A stretch of DNA of 64,000 bases from positions 20,796,667 through 20,860,666 of the forward strand of contig CM048842.1 in assembly GCA_026545765.1 (NCBI GenBank), written 5' to 3'. This stretch comes from Plantago major. Taxonomy: Eukaryota; Streptophyta; Magnoliopsida; Lamiales; Plantaginaceae. The translations under genes and the position numbers were made by a program. The notes beneath the pieces are model-generated. The model worked only from the letters and a program-made list of their open reading frames with translations. It made no database searches and was not told the DNA's origin. Numbering within the stretch: position 1 is the stretch's first letter; each line of letters begins with the position of its first letter. Shown here one piece after another: positions 23,931-36,070 of the stretch.

Positions 23931-24205
23931 AAGCATATCATGCACAACAACAATCACTTCAACATTATCAATATAATTCAAACACGCAAACATCAACAAT
24001 TACAGGTCAAGCATACACAATTAAGGTTAAAACATCAACAATTACACATGAAATATAAAGTTACGCGAAATCAATAAAAATCACCAAAACCAAACAAAAA
24101 ATGAAAAAAAAACTAAAGAATCGAGAGAAGAAACCTGAAAATCGAGGAAACGGCAAGGTTATGACTTATATGTGTTGTGTAGTCGGAGATCCGCCGTAGA
24201 AGATA

Positions 24206-24505
24206 ACCGGAAAAGCTTCGAATTCTGACCAACCGTTTCAAAAGTCGACCAAATGAAAAAACGAAACTGGTAGAAAGGTAGATCGGGCGATGGACTACTC
24301 AAATATGCGATCGGATTTAAGATTGGTGGCCGAACGGGGGAGATATCGCTGGAAAAGCCTTCGAATTCCGGCCAACCATTTCAAAAGTCGACCAAATAAA
24401 AAAACGAAACCGGTAGAAAGGTAGATCGGGCCATGGGCTACTCAAATATGCAATCGGATTGAACATTGGTGGTCGGACGGCGGAGATATCGCCGGAAATG
24501 TGATC
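24206..24505. repeat. Two tandem ~150-bp blocks
   Basis: Two adjacent diverged copies share CTTCGAATTC, TTTCAAAAGTCGACCAAAT and GGTAGAAAGGTAGATCGGGC, about 150 bp apart. They lie near the right end of the Harbinger-type element. Confidence 0.8.
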
Positions 24506-24866
24506 GGAAAAGAGAGAGAGAAAGAGAGAGAGAAGAAAGAAGGAAATGAAAGAAAAAAAATAAAAATAGGATATTTATATTAATCTGACAACCCGTTTTT
24601 AAATCCATATTACCGAACCCGCAACCTAGGATCAGTAAATTGACCCGTGAATTTAAATAGAAACCAAGTCATCTCAAAATTGTGTATTTGTTCAGGACTC
24701 TCATAGACTCTCATAGTATATAGGACTCTTTTAAGTTTTATTAAAAATGGATTGGGTCCCACAGACAAAATTATAACTCGTTGTGGGCAAGTCCCACAAC
24801 CGCCCACGGTGGGCAAGTCTGGTGAGGTCGCTCTCTCCCATGACTTGCCCACATTGGACAGTCTTA

Positions 24867-26067
24867 CTAATTAACAAAAGATACTAAAAGAAGTATTGAC
24901 TAGGCAGGGATACGAACATCCAATTAAGGGCAACTGGGCAAGCAGTGGATTAAGGACTTTTATAATAGCTTTCGTAATTCCATTCATTGACTTAGGAATT
25001 GATTGGTTGTATAATAAGAGTACCTAGCTTAGTTAAGAAACTTCATCCTAAAGGAGTAATATAATAATGCTGCAACCGTTTGAAAATTGGCCTTTACCAT
25101 TTGTCGTCAATTGGCGAGAAAGCTGCGTTCAGAAATTGATAAAACAGCTAGCTATATCGACCCTGTCCTCTTCAAGTCATGTTTTTACATCGGTTATATT
25201 CGAATTTGAGACCTTATTTAAATGAACTGAACCACACCCACCTAAACCTGCAATTATTGTATGTTAGACTAGACTTGTTATTTACGTATAATACAAGTTA
25301 TTAACATCACCAGTTATAGTTCACAAATCTTCCAGAAAGTTATTCTTTCCTTCGTTTCGTCTTCATACTTGCATCACCAATCATGCATCTTTTACATTCC
25401 ACTCGTGTCATCTCAATTTTCCTTTATTTCTTGATTGTCTTCCCCAGTTACGAATTTGTATTTCCCAAAACTAATACTCACAAACCCACTAAAAATAAAT
25501 TCAAATAGAGTGGTTCAGAATATTAGAAGAGAAAGGTTGGAGCTGGAAAGAACGCATATCAAATCAACATAATAAATCACAAGTTATATGCGCCATTGTC
25601 TATTTTTCAAAAATTGTAGTACTGTATTAAACATGTTGAAACGACCACGCAGGTATTCGTATATAACCAACAACTGGGCGCGTGGAGAATCCTTTCCGTC
25701 TCAAACTCTTTCTCTCTCGTGAAGTTGCAGACTTCCTTTCCTTTCATAACTCTATCTCTCTTCCAGTCTTGCTCCTCCCTCTTTTTCGATTTCACTACTT
25801 CACTTTTCACCAAAATCCCTATAAATCTGCTCATTTACTCTTCCTCTCTCCTTCTTCTTCAAAACTCTTCTTCTTATGTTACATTTCTATTTTTCCTTTG
25901 AAAGATTGAAATAGGATGCCTATTATGTCATATATAATTAAGTGATTTTGTTTGTTTTGTCAGAGTCGAAGGTAATTTTAACCTATAGCTATTAAAATGA
26001 GTTATGTGTACATGTTAAAGGGATGTAGTTAAATATTGAGTTCCGCTTCACTCAGGTAAGGTAGAAG
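24867..26067. other. Intergenic; pyrimidine-rich leader-like stretch at its end
   Basis: No recognisable gene from 24867 to 25670. From about 25690 to 25900 the plus strand is strongly C/T-rich (CTTTCTCTCTC, CTTCCTCTCTCC) and looks like the 5' leader of a plant gene, just before the remnant at 26068. No coding start with conserved sequence is seen. Confidence 0.35.
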
Positions 26068-26600
26068 ATGGATCAGAATCAGTTCCAGTTATTATGCAGT
26101 CTTTTGATGGTGTTTATCAACCGTAACAAGATTGTCCATGGTGAAATATCTTATGATTTAAATGACTCGGTAACCTTTGCACATAGATACCTTACCCGGT
26201 TCGAAGAAGCATGGCAAATTGGCAACACTTCGATTGACCTAGGCCACTGGAAACACAATGCAACTGGACACACGATCGCGAGAAGATGATATTAAGGCAA
26301 GTTTTGATCCCTTCAATTATCCAACATCGATCCAACCTCAGCAGGTTTATATATACTTTATAGGTTCTGGTGCAAAATTCAAATGGCAAGAATCTCTAGC
26401 AAAGGCAATGGCAGCAGTATGTGGGTTATAGTTAGCCTGAAGACAAGTAGTCCTAATTGTGCTTGGGGGAGACTACTTAATGTTTTAAAGCACCAAGCAG
26501 TTCTGAGAAGTGTCTTATAGCAGCGCATAGCACCGTAGACGAAGGTCGTCTTTTGCTTGAAGGCTTCATCAATAGCGAAGTTACTTTCATTAAGTGAGAC
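26068..26600 (+). pseudogene. Degraded RNase H-like fragment (LINE or plant RNase H family)
   Basis: A short frame from ATG 26068 reads FINRNKIVHG around residue 20. This resembles the conserved W..WNERNKIVHG block before the RNase H domain in plant LINE-derived and RNase H-like proteins. Downstream the sequence is interrupted by stops; a weak SLAKAMAAVCG near 26395 could be the internal helix of an RNase H domain. The call rests on one short motif and is tentative. Confidence 0.35.
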
Positions 26601-27097
26601 TCAAAACTTTTAGCTCTTAAATTATCTACTGAGTGTGTTCTGAGTTGTGAAGGGACCTCTGTTTTCCTCTTTTTTTATATAAAGGTTCCGTATAGTTTTT
26701 TGTATACTCATGTTGATGTATGAAAGATAGTTTCTTTATGAAAGAAAAGAAGTATTGAAAACTCTTCTTCTACACCTCAGTGGAAATAGACAGTGATTCA
26801 GTGAAGGCCTCATCTGGCCTTTCTAAACTCTAAGCTTTGTGCTGCTATGAACTTTTCTTAATGCTTATGAATGGAGGCGTGCTATTCTTAATCAAAAGTA
26901 CAAGGTTGAGTATCAATTGTTGTCTTCTTTCAAATTAATGAATCAATTTATCCTTGTGGTTTACCTTGCCCATAGTAAGCACGAATTAATCCTAAAATAT
27001 TAGTACCATTTAGAATGGTATGGTCACATAAAACTCTTGGTGTAGTCCAAAGAAAGTGTATACTATTACATATTATATTGCTACTTGTATATATAAA
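26601..27097. other. Intergenic, no feature seen
   Basis: AT-rich sequence without a conserved frame or repeat that I can identify. Confidence 0.4.
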
Positions 27098-27680
27098 GGG
27101 GAAATTACATAAGCTACCCCTTAAATTTTGGCCAATTACAGATTAATCCATTCTATTCAAACAATTATAGATAAACCCAAAATGTACATTTTCGTTGACT
27201 AACATGCCTACATTAACTTTATCTCTCTCTCCATGTGGAATAAATTACCTCTCTCCTATAAAGAAATGCAAAACAAAATTCAAATTCAAAAAAATAATTA
27301 TAGTAAAGGTAAAAGAAAATAAAAAACCAACCTAACCATGTATAGTGTGGCAGTTGGGTGAATATGTAATTAGCTAACACAATTTCGGGGACATGTATGT
27401 AATTGATTTGAACTAATTTCAGACCTTTATTTAGTTACATCACGTGACTATTACGTGTGGACCGTACTGTAATTGACTGTATATATTATAGGGACTAATC
27501 TGTAATTGATTGGAAAAAAATAAAAAGTAATTGTTATTGTGTTTGTTTTTTTTTATAAATGTTTGGCTATAAAACCTCCATTTTAACCCTTCTACTCATT
27601 TGCTTTCATCTTATATTGCGTACACTTGCTCAAATTGCAATCAAGTAGTTCTTTCTCTAGTACAAGGGTCAACCATCTCT
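27098..27680 (+). repeat. Left TIR of element A
   Basis: Begins GGGGAAATTACATAAGC, with CTACCCCTTAAATTTTGG and TTCTATTCAAACAATTA close to the end. The first 80 bp are also related to the ends of element C. The arm reaches to the CAATCAAGTAG word near 27640, whose complement is at about 28480-28490. Confidence 0.75.
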
Positions 27681-28289
27681 ATGTTTAATCTATTTTGCAC
27701 AAATGATAGTTTGTATATTAATTTTGATTCAATAATGTAGGGAACAAACCCTAGAAAAACAACTAATAAAAGAAAAAGAAATGCAAATGAAGGGCCATCC
27801 AATCAGAGTATGACTCTTGACATTTGAATTTCAATTTGTTTCACATTCCCTTTGTCATTAACATATCTTTTTTGCATGATAGTGCATTTGATAGTGTAGT
27901 TGTTATGATGCTTAATGGTGCACTAGAGGGTTACGCGATATTGCATTATGGTTATGTTTATGGTTACGTTTGAATGTAATGGATCGTGCTGATTATTATT
28001 TATGTTATGGCTGTTTGGTTATGGTATCATTTGATGCAATTGTAGGTTCCTACGACCGTTTATTCATTTATAGAAAATTTTTGCATACATATTACAATTC
28101 AATTTTGGTTTTTTGTTACACTACTACACTAGAAGATCAAATAACACTACCCTAGAAGATACATTTCATTATCAAACAAAACAAATAGACTTTCAACAAC
28201 ATTAGATTAAGATTAATTAGTTGTCTAAGTCACATGTAGGATCTTGCACTCTTTCTTATAGCTTACTCCACCCTTTCTTCTTCCAAATT

Positions 28290-28493
28290 TTGCTCCAACA
28301 CGTAGTCTTACTGATCTTCACTTGGTGTCCACCAACTAAACCAACCATGTATACTGCAACGGTGGTAGAACCTTCCTGGATTTTCTCTTGAAGTGGAACG
28401 GGTTATCACCATCCTCCTAACACAGTCAAACTGTCAACATATTCTAGAATTTCCAGTGACCCCAGTACTAGTGAAAGATCTACTTGATTGCAT
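28290..28493 (-). pseudogene. GRF-type zinc-finger fragment in the centre of element A
   Basis: On the minus strand from ATG 28493 the sequence reads MQSSRSFTSTGVTGNSRIC, then a stop, then CVRRMVITRSTSRENPG and RFYHRCSIHGWFSWW, followed by a donor-like CAGTAAG. This matches the GRF zinc finger (C..G...T..NPGR.F..C....GW..W) found in plant nucleic-acid-binding proteins and in or near some Mutator-like elements. The ATG lies inside the TIR. With an internal stop it is a broken gene fragment, captured or resident. Confidence 0.6.
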
Positions 28494-28662
28494 TTCGAAA
28501 AAGTGTGTGCAATTGGAGATGAAAACAAGTGAGTAAAAGGGTTAAAATGGGGGTTTTATGCAAAACATTCATAAAAAACGGTAACATTAACAACTAGTTT
28601 TTTTTTTTTCAAAATGCAACTCAATTACATATTAGTCCCTGTAATATAGATAGTTAATTATA
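28470..28662 (-). repeat. Right TIR of element A, inner piece
   Basis: The complement of this stretch matches about 27470-27680 (AGGGACTAATATGTAATTGA, CCCCCATTTTAACCC). It ends exactly at the target duplication of element B. Confidence 0.75.
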
Positions 28663-29210
28663 GGGAAAATAGCCCCAGACCCCCCCCCCCCCCAATAAAT
28701 CACCTAATAACACTCCCGTCCCCTTGATTTGAACAATAACATATTGGTCCATTTTCTACTTTCAAAATTTGCTTCCCAAACTTGGCCTTATATTTATTTT
28801 TATTTTGAAAATAACATTTCATTATATCAAAGGGAAATAAATTACATCGGGTTCGGAACATAGCCTTATTTTTAACCGTCACATTTTATACTTTACTTCT
28901 ATTCCCTTTCACAGCGTCCAATAAGAAATATTTATAAATAAAAAAGTAGTTTCAAATCAGTAAACGTTAAAATAAAAATAAATTAAATGAAAAATTCATT
29001 TTTTAAACTAGTTTTAAAAATATAAAATGATTTACAGAAATGAAATAAAATGATATTTCAAATATAATCTTCCAAAAAATAACAAAAATATTAAAAGATA
29101 CTTACTCAGTCCTAAAACATGGTTGTTTCCTAGCCCTTTTTGATGTCTTAATTAGTAATGGTTCCTGGTTTCATTCTTATAAATCTTTCTCCCACCATAA
29201 ATACAAAATG

Positions 29211-30080
29211 GGGGAAATTACGTTTCCTACCCCTTAAATTTGGACCAATTACAGTTTAGTCCCTTCTATTCAAACAATTACAGATACACCCAAAACCTGA
29301 TTTTTGAGTTGACCAGAAATAAAATAAATGCAAAAGAAAATGAATTGGAATTAGTTGCAATTTACAATCTTCAGTTTACTACACATTGGACTCTAATGTT
29401 TTATAAATTACAACAATGACTCATTATTATTGTACATTAAACCCCAATAAAATTTGTTTTCAAAATATACCCATTTTTTTTCTTCTTCCTCTCCCATTTC
29501 TTCTTCCGTCTTAAAAAATGCTAGGATCGAGTGAAAAGCTCCGATCGGAGCTATTATATACAACTCTGGCGAGGAGCTAACCGTTAGCTCGCCGGAGTCT
29601 CCAATCGAATCGCTTTTTCGGCCGAATGACTCGCTTTTGAGTCTATAGCCCAATCGAGTCGCTTGCATCTCCGATTTGGAGCTCTTTTATAGCTCCGATC
29701 GGAGCTTTTTTGAAGAAGGAAGAAGAAGAAGATGGAGGGAGGAAGAATAAGTTGTTCGAGATTGGAGGTGGTGGTTAGAAGTGCTGGTGGTGGAAGATGG
29801 TGGTTGGAGGTGGTGGAAGATGGTTGGAGGTGGTGGGTAGTAAATTTGAAGAATAAAAAATGTTAGGGTTTGTTTGTGAATTTTTGTGTTTATTTTGCAA
29901 TAATGGAGAATTAATGAATATTTGAATTATAAAGAAAAGATAAAATGAGTGAAAAAGTTGACTTTTGGCCTATTCTGTAATTATATTTTTTCGTGTAAAA
30001 AATGGGTTCATCTGTAATTGTTTGAATAGAAGGGCTAAATTGAAAAAGGCTATATCATAGGTGGTATTTGTAATTTTCCC
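29211..30080. mobile_element. Element C, copy 1
   Basis: Ends GGGGAAATTACG... and ...GTAATTTTCCC with TIRs of about 80 bp; flanked on both sides by AAAATG. Related to the ends of element A. Variable core at about 29570-29660. Confidence 0.88.
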
Positions 30081-30332
30081 AAAATGTTATGTCTCAAGTA
30101 ATGGTTTCGATAAATTAAATGAAAACTAATTTTAAAACTAATTTAAAATATAAAATGATTTACTGAAATGAAATAAAATGATATTTCAAATATAATCTTC
30201 CAAAAATAACAAAAATATTAAAAGATACTTACTCATTCTAAAACATGGTTGTTTCTAGCCGTTTTGATGTCTTAATTAGTAATGGTTCTGGTTTCATTCT
30301 TATAAATCTTTCTCCCACCATAAATACAAAAT

Positions 30333-31214
30333 GGGGAAATTACGTTTCCTACCCTTAAATTTGGAACAATTACGCTTAGTCCCTTCTATTCAAACAATTA
30401 CAGATACACCCAAACCCGATTTTGAGTTGACCAGAAATAAAATAAATGCAAAAGAAAATGAATTGGAATTAGTTGCAATTTACAATCTTCAGTTTACTAC
30501 ACATTGGACTCTAATGTTTTATAAATTACAACAATGACTCATTATTATTGTACATTAAACCCCAATAAAATTTGTTTTCAAAATATACCCATTTTTTCTT
30601 CTTCCTCTCCCATTTCTTCTTCCGTCTTAAAAAATGCTAGGATCGGAGCTGTGAAAAGCTCCGATCGGAGCTATTATATACAACTCTGGCGAGAGTTAAC
30701 TGTTAGCTCTCGGAGAGTCAGCTCTAACGGAGTCGCTTTACTGCCGAGTCGCTAATGCTCCTTTGAGTTGATATTCTGAATCGAGCCGCTTGCATCTCCG
30801 ATTTGGAGCTCTTTTATAGCTCCGATCGGAGCTTTTTTGAAGAAGGAAGAAGAAGAAGATGGAGGGAGGAAGAATAAGTTGTTCGAGATTGGAGGTGGTG
30901 CTTAGAAGTGCTGGTGGTGGAAGATGGTGGTTGGAGGTGGTGGAAGATGGTTGGAGGTGGTGGGTAGTAAATTTGAAGAATAAAAAATGTTAGGGTTTGT
31001 TTGTGAATTTTTGTGTTTATTTTGCAATAATGGAGAATTAATGAATATTTGAATTATAAAATAAAGATAAAATGAGTGAAAAAGTTGACTTTTGGGCCTA
31101 TCTGTAATTATATTTTTTTCGTGTGTAAAAAATGGGTTCATCTGTAATTGTTTGAATAGAAGGGGCTAAATTGAAAAGAGGCTATATTGCAGGGGTGGTA
31201 TTTGTAATTTTCCC
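30333..31214. mobile_element. Element C, copy 2
   Basis: Same structure as copy 1. From about 30000 (end of copy 1) to 30430 many homopolymers are one base shorter than in the other units (for example CCAAACCCGATTTTGAG). Variable core at about 30690-30790. Confidence 0.88.
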
Positions 31215-31474
31215 AAAATGTTATGTCTCAAGTAATGGTTTCTGATAAATTAAATGAAAAACTAATTTTTAAAACTAATTTAAAATATAAAATGATTTAC
31301 AGAAATGAAATAAAATGATATTTCAAATATAATCTTCCAAAAAATAACAAAAATATTAAAAGATACTTACTCAGTCCTAAAACATGGTTGTTTCCTAGCC
31401 GTTTTTGATGTCTTAATTAGTAATGGTTCCTGGTTTCATTCTTATAAATCTTTCTCCCACCATAAATACAAAAT

Positions 31475-32367
31475 GGGGGAAATTACGTTTCCTACCCCTT
31501 AAATTTGGACCAATTACAGTTTAGTCCCTTCTATTCAAACAATTACAGATACACCCAAAACCTGATTTTTGAGTTGACCAGAAATAAAATAAATGCAAAA
31601 GAAAATGAATTGGAATTAGTTGCAATTTACAATCTTCAGTTTACTACACATTGGACTCTAATGTTTTATAAATTACAACAATGACTCATTATTATTGTAC
31701 ATTAAACCCCAATAAAATTTGTTTTCAAAATATACCAATTTTTTTTCTTCTTCCTCTCCCATTTCTTCTTCCGTCTTAAAAAATGCTAGGATCGGAGCTG
31801 TGAAAAGCTCCGATCGGAGCTATTATATACAACTCTGGCGAGGAGCTAACCGTTAGCTCCTCGCCGGAGCTGTTATAGCTCCAATCGAGTCGCTTCGTCG
31901 AATGCTAACTCCGTTTTTGAGTCGTTAGCTCAATCGAGTCGCCAGCATCTCCGATTTGGAGCTCTTTTATAGCTCCGATCGGAGCTTTTTTGAAGAAGGA
32001 AGAAGAAGAAGATGGAGGGAGGAAGAATAAGTTGTTCGAGATTGGAGGTGGTGGTTAGAAGTGCTGGTGGTGGAAGATGGTGGTTGGAGGTGGTGGAAGA
32101 TGGTTGGAGGTGGTGGGTAGTAAATTTGAAGAATAAAAAATGTTAGGGTTTGTTTGTGAATTTTTGTGTTTATTTTGCAATAATGGAGAATTAATGAATA
32201 TTTGAATTATAAAGAAAAGATAAAATGAGTGAAAAAGTTGACTTTTGGGCCTATCTGTAATTATATTTTTTTCGTGTGTAAAAAATGGGTTCATCTGTAA
32301 TTGTTTGAATAGAAGGGGCTAAATTGAAAAAAGGCTATATTGCAGGGGTGGTATTTGTAATTTTCCC
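31475..32367. mobile_element. Element C, copy 3
   Basis: Same structure. The variable core (about 31840-31950) looks closest to a regular hairpin: GAGGAGCTAACCGTTAGCTC followed by CTCGCCGGAGCTGTTATAGC. Confidence 0.88.
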
Positions 32368-32636
32368 AAAATGTTATGTCTCAAGTAATGGTTTCTGATA
32401 AATTAAATGAAAAACTAATTTTTAAAACTAATTTAAAATATAAAATGATTTACAGAAATGAAATAAAATGATATTTCAAATATAATCTTCCAAAAATAAC
32501 AAAATATTAAAAGATACTTACTCAAATTCTAAAACATGGTTGTTTCCTAGCCGTTTTTGATGTCTTAATTAGTAATGGTTCCTGGTTTCATTCTTATAAA
32601 TCTTTCTCCCACCATAAATACAAAATGGGGGAAATT

Positions 32637-33522
32637 ACGTTTCCTACCCCTTAAATTTGGACCAATTACAGTTTAGTCCCTTCTATTCAAACAATTACAG
32701 ATACACCCAAAACCTGATTTTTGAGTTGACCAGAAATAAAATAAATGCAAAAGAAAATGAATTGGAATTAGTTGCAATTTACAATCTTCAGTTTACTACA
32801 CATTGGACTCTAATGTTTTATAAATTACAACAATGACTCATTATTATTGTACATTAAACCCCAATAAAATTTGTTTTCAAAATATACCCATTTTTTTTCT
32901 TCTTCCTCTCCCATTTCTTCTTCCGTCTTAAAAAATGCTAGGATCGGAGCTGTGAAAAGCTCCGATCGGAGCTATTATATACAACTCTGGCGAGGAGCTA
33001 ACCGTTAGCTCACGTGAGTCATATAATCAATCGGAGTCAGCTTCCGGCCGGAGTGCTAATGACTCGCTTTGGAGTCTATAGCTCAATCGGAGCTGCTTTG
33101 CATCTCCGATTTGGAGCTCTTTTATAGCTCCGATCGGAGCTTTTTTGAAGAAGGAAGAAGAAGAAGATGGAGGGAGGAAGAATAAGTTGTTCGAGATTGG
33201 AGGTGGTGGTTAGAAGTGCTGGTGGTGGAAGATGGTGGTTGGAGGTGGTGGAAGATGGTTGGAGGTGGTGGGTAGTAAATTTGAAGAATAAAAAATGTTA
33301 GGGTTTGTTTGTGAATTTTTGTGTTTATTTTGCAATAATGGAGAATTAATGAATATTTGAATTATAAAGAAAAGATAAAATGAGTGAAAAAGTTGACTTT
33401 TGGGCCTATCTGTAATTATATTTTTTTCGTGTGTAAAAAATGGGTTCATCTGTAATTGTTTGAATAGAAGGGGCTAAATTGAAAAGAGGCTATATTGCAG
33501 GGGTGGTATTTGTAATTTTCCC
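32637..33522. mobile_element. Element C, copy 4
   Basis: Same structure, variable core at about 32990-33105. Confidence 0.88.
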
Positions 33523-33780
33523 AAAATGTTATGTCTCAAGTAATGGTTTCTGATAAATTAAATGAAAAACTAATTTTTAAAACTAATTTAAAATATAAAA
33601 TGATTTACAGAAATGAAATAAAATGATATTTCAAATATAATCTTCCAAAAAATAACAAAAATATTAAAAGATACTTACTCAGTCCTAAAACATGGTTGTT
33701 TTCTAGCCGTTTTGATGTCTTAATTAGTAATGGTTCTGGTTTCATTCTTATAAATCTTTCTCCCACCATAAATACAAAAT

Positions 33781-34668
33781 GGGGAAATTACGCTTCTACC
33801 CCTTAAATTTGGACCAATTACAGTTTAGTCCCTTCTATTCAAACAATTACAGATACACCCAAAACCTGATTTTTGAGTTGACCAGAAATAAAATAAATGC
33901 AAAAGAAAATGAATTGGAATTAGTTGCAATTTACAATCTTCAGTTTACTACACATTGGACTCTAATGTTTTATAAATTACAACAATGACTCATTATTATT
34001 GTACATTAAACCCCAATAAAATTTGTTTTCAAAATATACCCATTTTTTTTCTTCTTCCTCTCCCATTTCTTCTTCCGTCTTAAAAAATGCTAGGATCGGA
34101 GCTGTGAAAAGCTCCGATCGGAGCTATTATATACAACTCTGGCGAGGAGCTAACCGTTAGCTCACGGAATATAACTCAATCGAGTCGCTGACTCGGAAGC
34201 TAATGACTCCGCTTTTGAGTCGTTATAGCTCAATCGGAGTGCTTTGCATCACCGATTTGGAGCTCTTTTATAGCTCCGATCGGAGCTTTTTTGAAGAAGG
34301 AAGAAGAAGAAGATGGAGGGAGGAAGAATAAGTTGTTCGAGATTGGAGGTGGTGGTTAGAAGTGCTGGTGGTGGAAGATGGTGGTTGGAGGTGGTGGAAG
34401 ATGGTTGGAGGTGGTGGGTAGTAAATTTGAAGAATAAAAAATGTTAGGGTTTGTTTGTGAATTTTTGTGTTTATTTTGCAATAATGGAGAATTAATGAAT
34501 ATTTGAATTATAAAGAAAAGATAAAATGAGTGAAAAAGTTGACTTTTGGGCCTATCTGTAATTATATTTTTTTCGTGTGTAAAAAATGGGTTCATCTGTA
34601 ATTGTTTGAATAGAAGGGGCTAAATTGAAAAGAGGCTATATTGCAGGGGTGGTATTTGTAATTTTCCC
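33781..34668. mobile_element. Element C, copy 5
   Basis: Same structure, variable core at about 34140-34250; a few shortened homopolymers just before and at its left end. Confidence 0.88.
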
Positions 34669-34928
34669 AAAATGTTATGTCTCAAGTAATGGTTTCTGAT
34701 AAATTAAATGAAAAACTAATTTTTAAAACTAATTTAAAATATAAAATGATTTACAGAAATGAAATAAAATGATATTTCAAATATAATCTTCCAAAAAATA
34801 ACAAAAATATTAAAAGATACTTACTCAGTCCTAAAACATGGTTGTTTCCTAGCCGTTTTTGATGTCTTAATTAGTAATGGTTCCTGGTTTCATTCTTATA
34901 AATCTTTCTCCCACCATAAATACAAAAT

Positions 34929-35810
34929 GGGGGAAATTACGTTTCCTACCCCTTAAATTTGGACCAATTACGCTTAGTCCTTCTATTCAAACAATTACGA
35001 ATACACCCAAACCCCGATTTTGAGTTGACCAGAAATAAAATAAATGCAAAAGAAAATGAATTGGAATTAGTTGCAATTTACAATCTTCAGTTTACTACAC
35101 ATTGGACTCTAATGTTTTATAAATTACAACAATGACTCATTATTATTGTACATTAAACCCCAATAAAATTTGTTTTCAAAATATACCCATTTTTTTTCTT
35201 CTTCCTCTCCCATTTCTTCTTCCGTCTTAAAAAATGCTAGGATCGGAGCTGTGAAAAGCTCCGATCGGAGCTATTATATACAACTCTGGCGAGGAGCGAA
35301 CCTTTAGCTCGCCGAATGAGTATAACTCAATCGAGCTGCAGCTCCGGCCGGAATGCTAACAGCCTCGCTGAGCTCAATCGAGTCTTTGCATCTCCGATTT
35401 GGAGCTCTTTTATAGCTCCGATCGGAGCTTTTTTGAAGAAGGAAGAAGAAGAAGATGGAGGGAGGAAGAATAAGTTGTTCGAGATTGGAGGTGGTGGTTA
35501 GAAGTGCTGGTGGTGGAAGATGGTGGTTGGAGGTGGTGGAAGATGGTTGGAGGTGGTGGGTAGTAAATTTGAAGAATAAAAAATGTTAGGGTTTGTTTGT
35601 GAATTTTTGTGTTTATTTTGCAATAATGGAGAATTAATGAATATTTGAATTATAAAGAAAAGATAAAATGAGTGAAAAAGTTGACTTTTGGGCCTATCTG
35701 TAATTATATTTTTTTCGTGTGTAAAAAATGGGTTCATCTGTAATTGTTTGAATAGAAGGGGCTAAATTGAAAAGAGGCTATATTGCAGGGGTGGTATTTG
35801 TAATTTTCCC
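34929..35810. mobile_element. Element C, copy 6
   Basis: Same structure, variable core at about 35285-35390; shortened homopolymers near 34970-35030. Confidence 0.88.
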
Positions 35811-36070
35811 AAAATGTTATGTCTCAAGTAATGGTTTCTGATAAATTAAATGAAAAACTAATTTTTAAAACTAATTTAAAATATAAAATGATTTACAGAA
35901 ATGAAATAAAATGATATTTCAAATATAATCTTCCAAAAAATAACAAAAATATTAAAAGATACTTACTCAGTCCTAAAACATGGTTGTTTCCTAGCCGTTT
36001 TTGATGTCTTAATTAGTAATGGTTCCTGGTTTCATTCTTATAAATCTTTCTCCCACCATAAATACAAAAT

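Larger units (their letters stand above)
22139..24863. mobile_element. PIF/Harbinger-type element without transposase
   Basis: The left end GACTATACACTGTGG matches the complement of the right end GACTGTCCAATGTGGG, and both are flanked by TTA (22136-22138, 24864-24866), the target duplication of PIF/Harbinger elements. Further matching GTGGG-rich words lie just inside both ends. The 2.7-kb interior has no transposase frame. It holds an AT-rich left part, a 119-bp minisatellite (about 23100-23930) and a duplicated ~150-bp block (24206-24505). It is non-autonomous. Confidence 0.75.
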
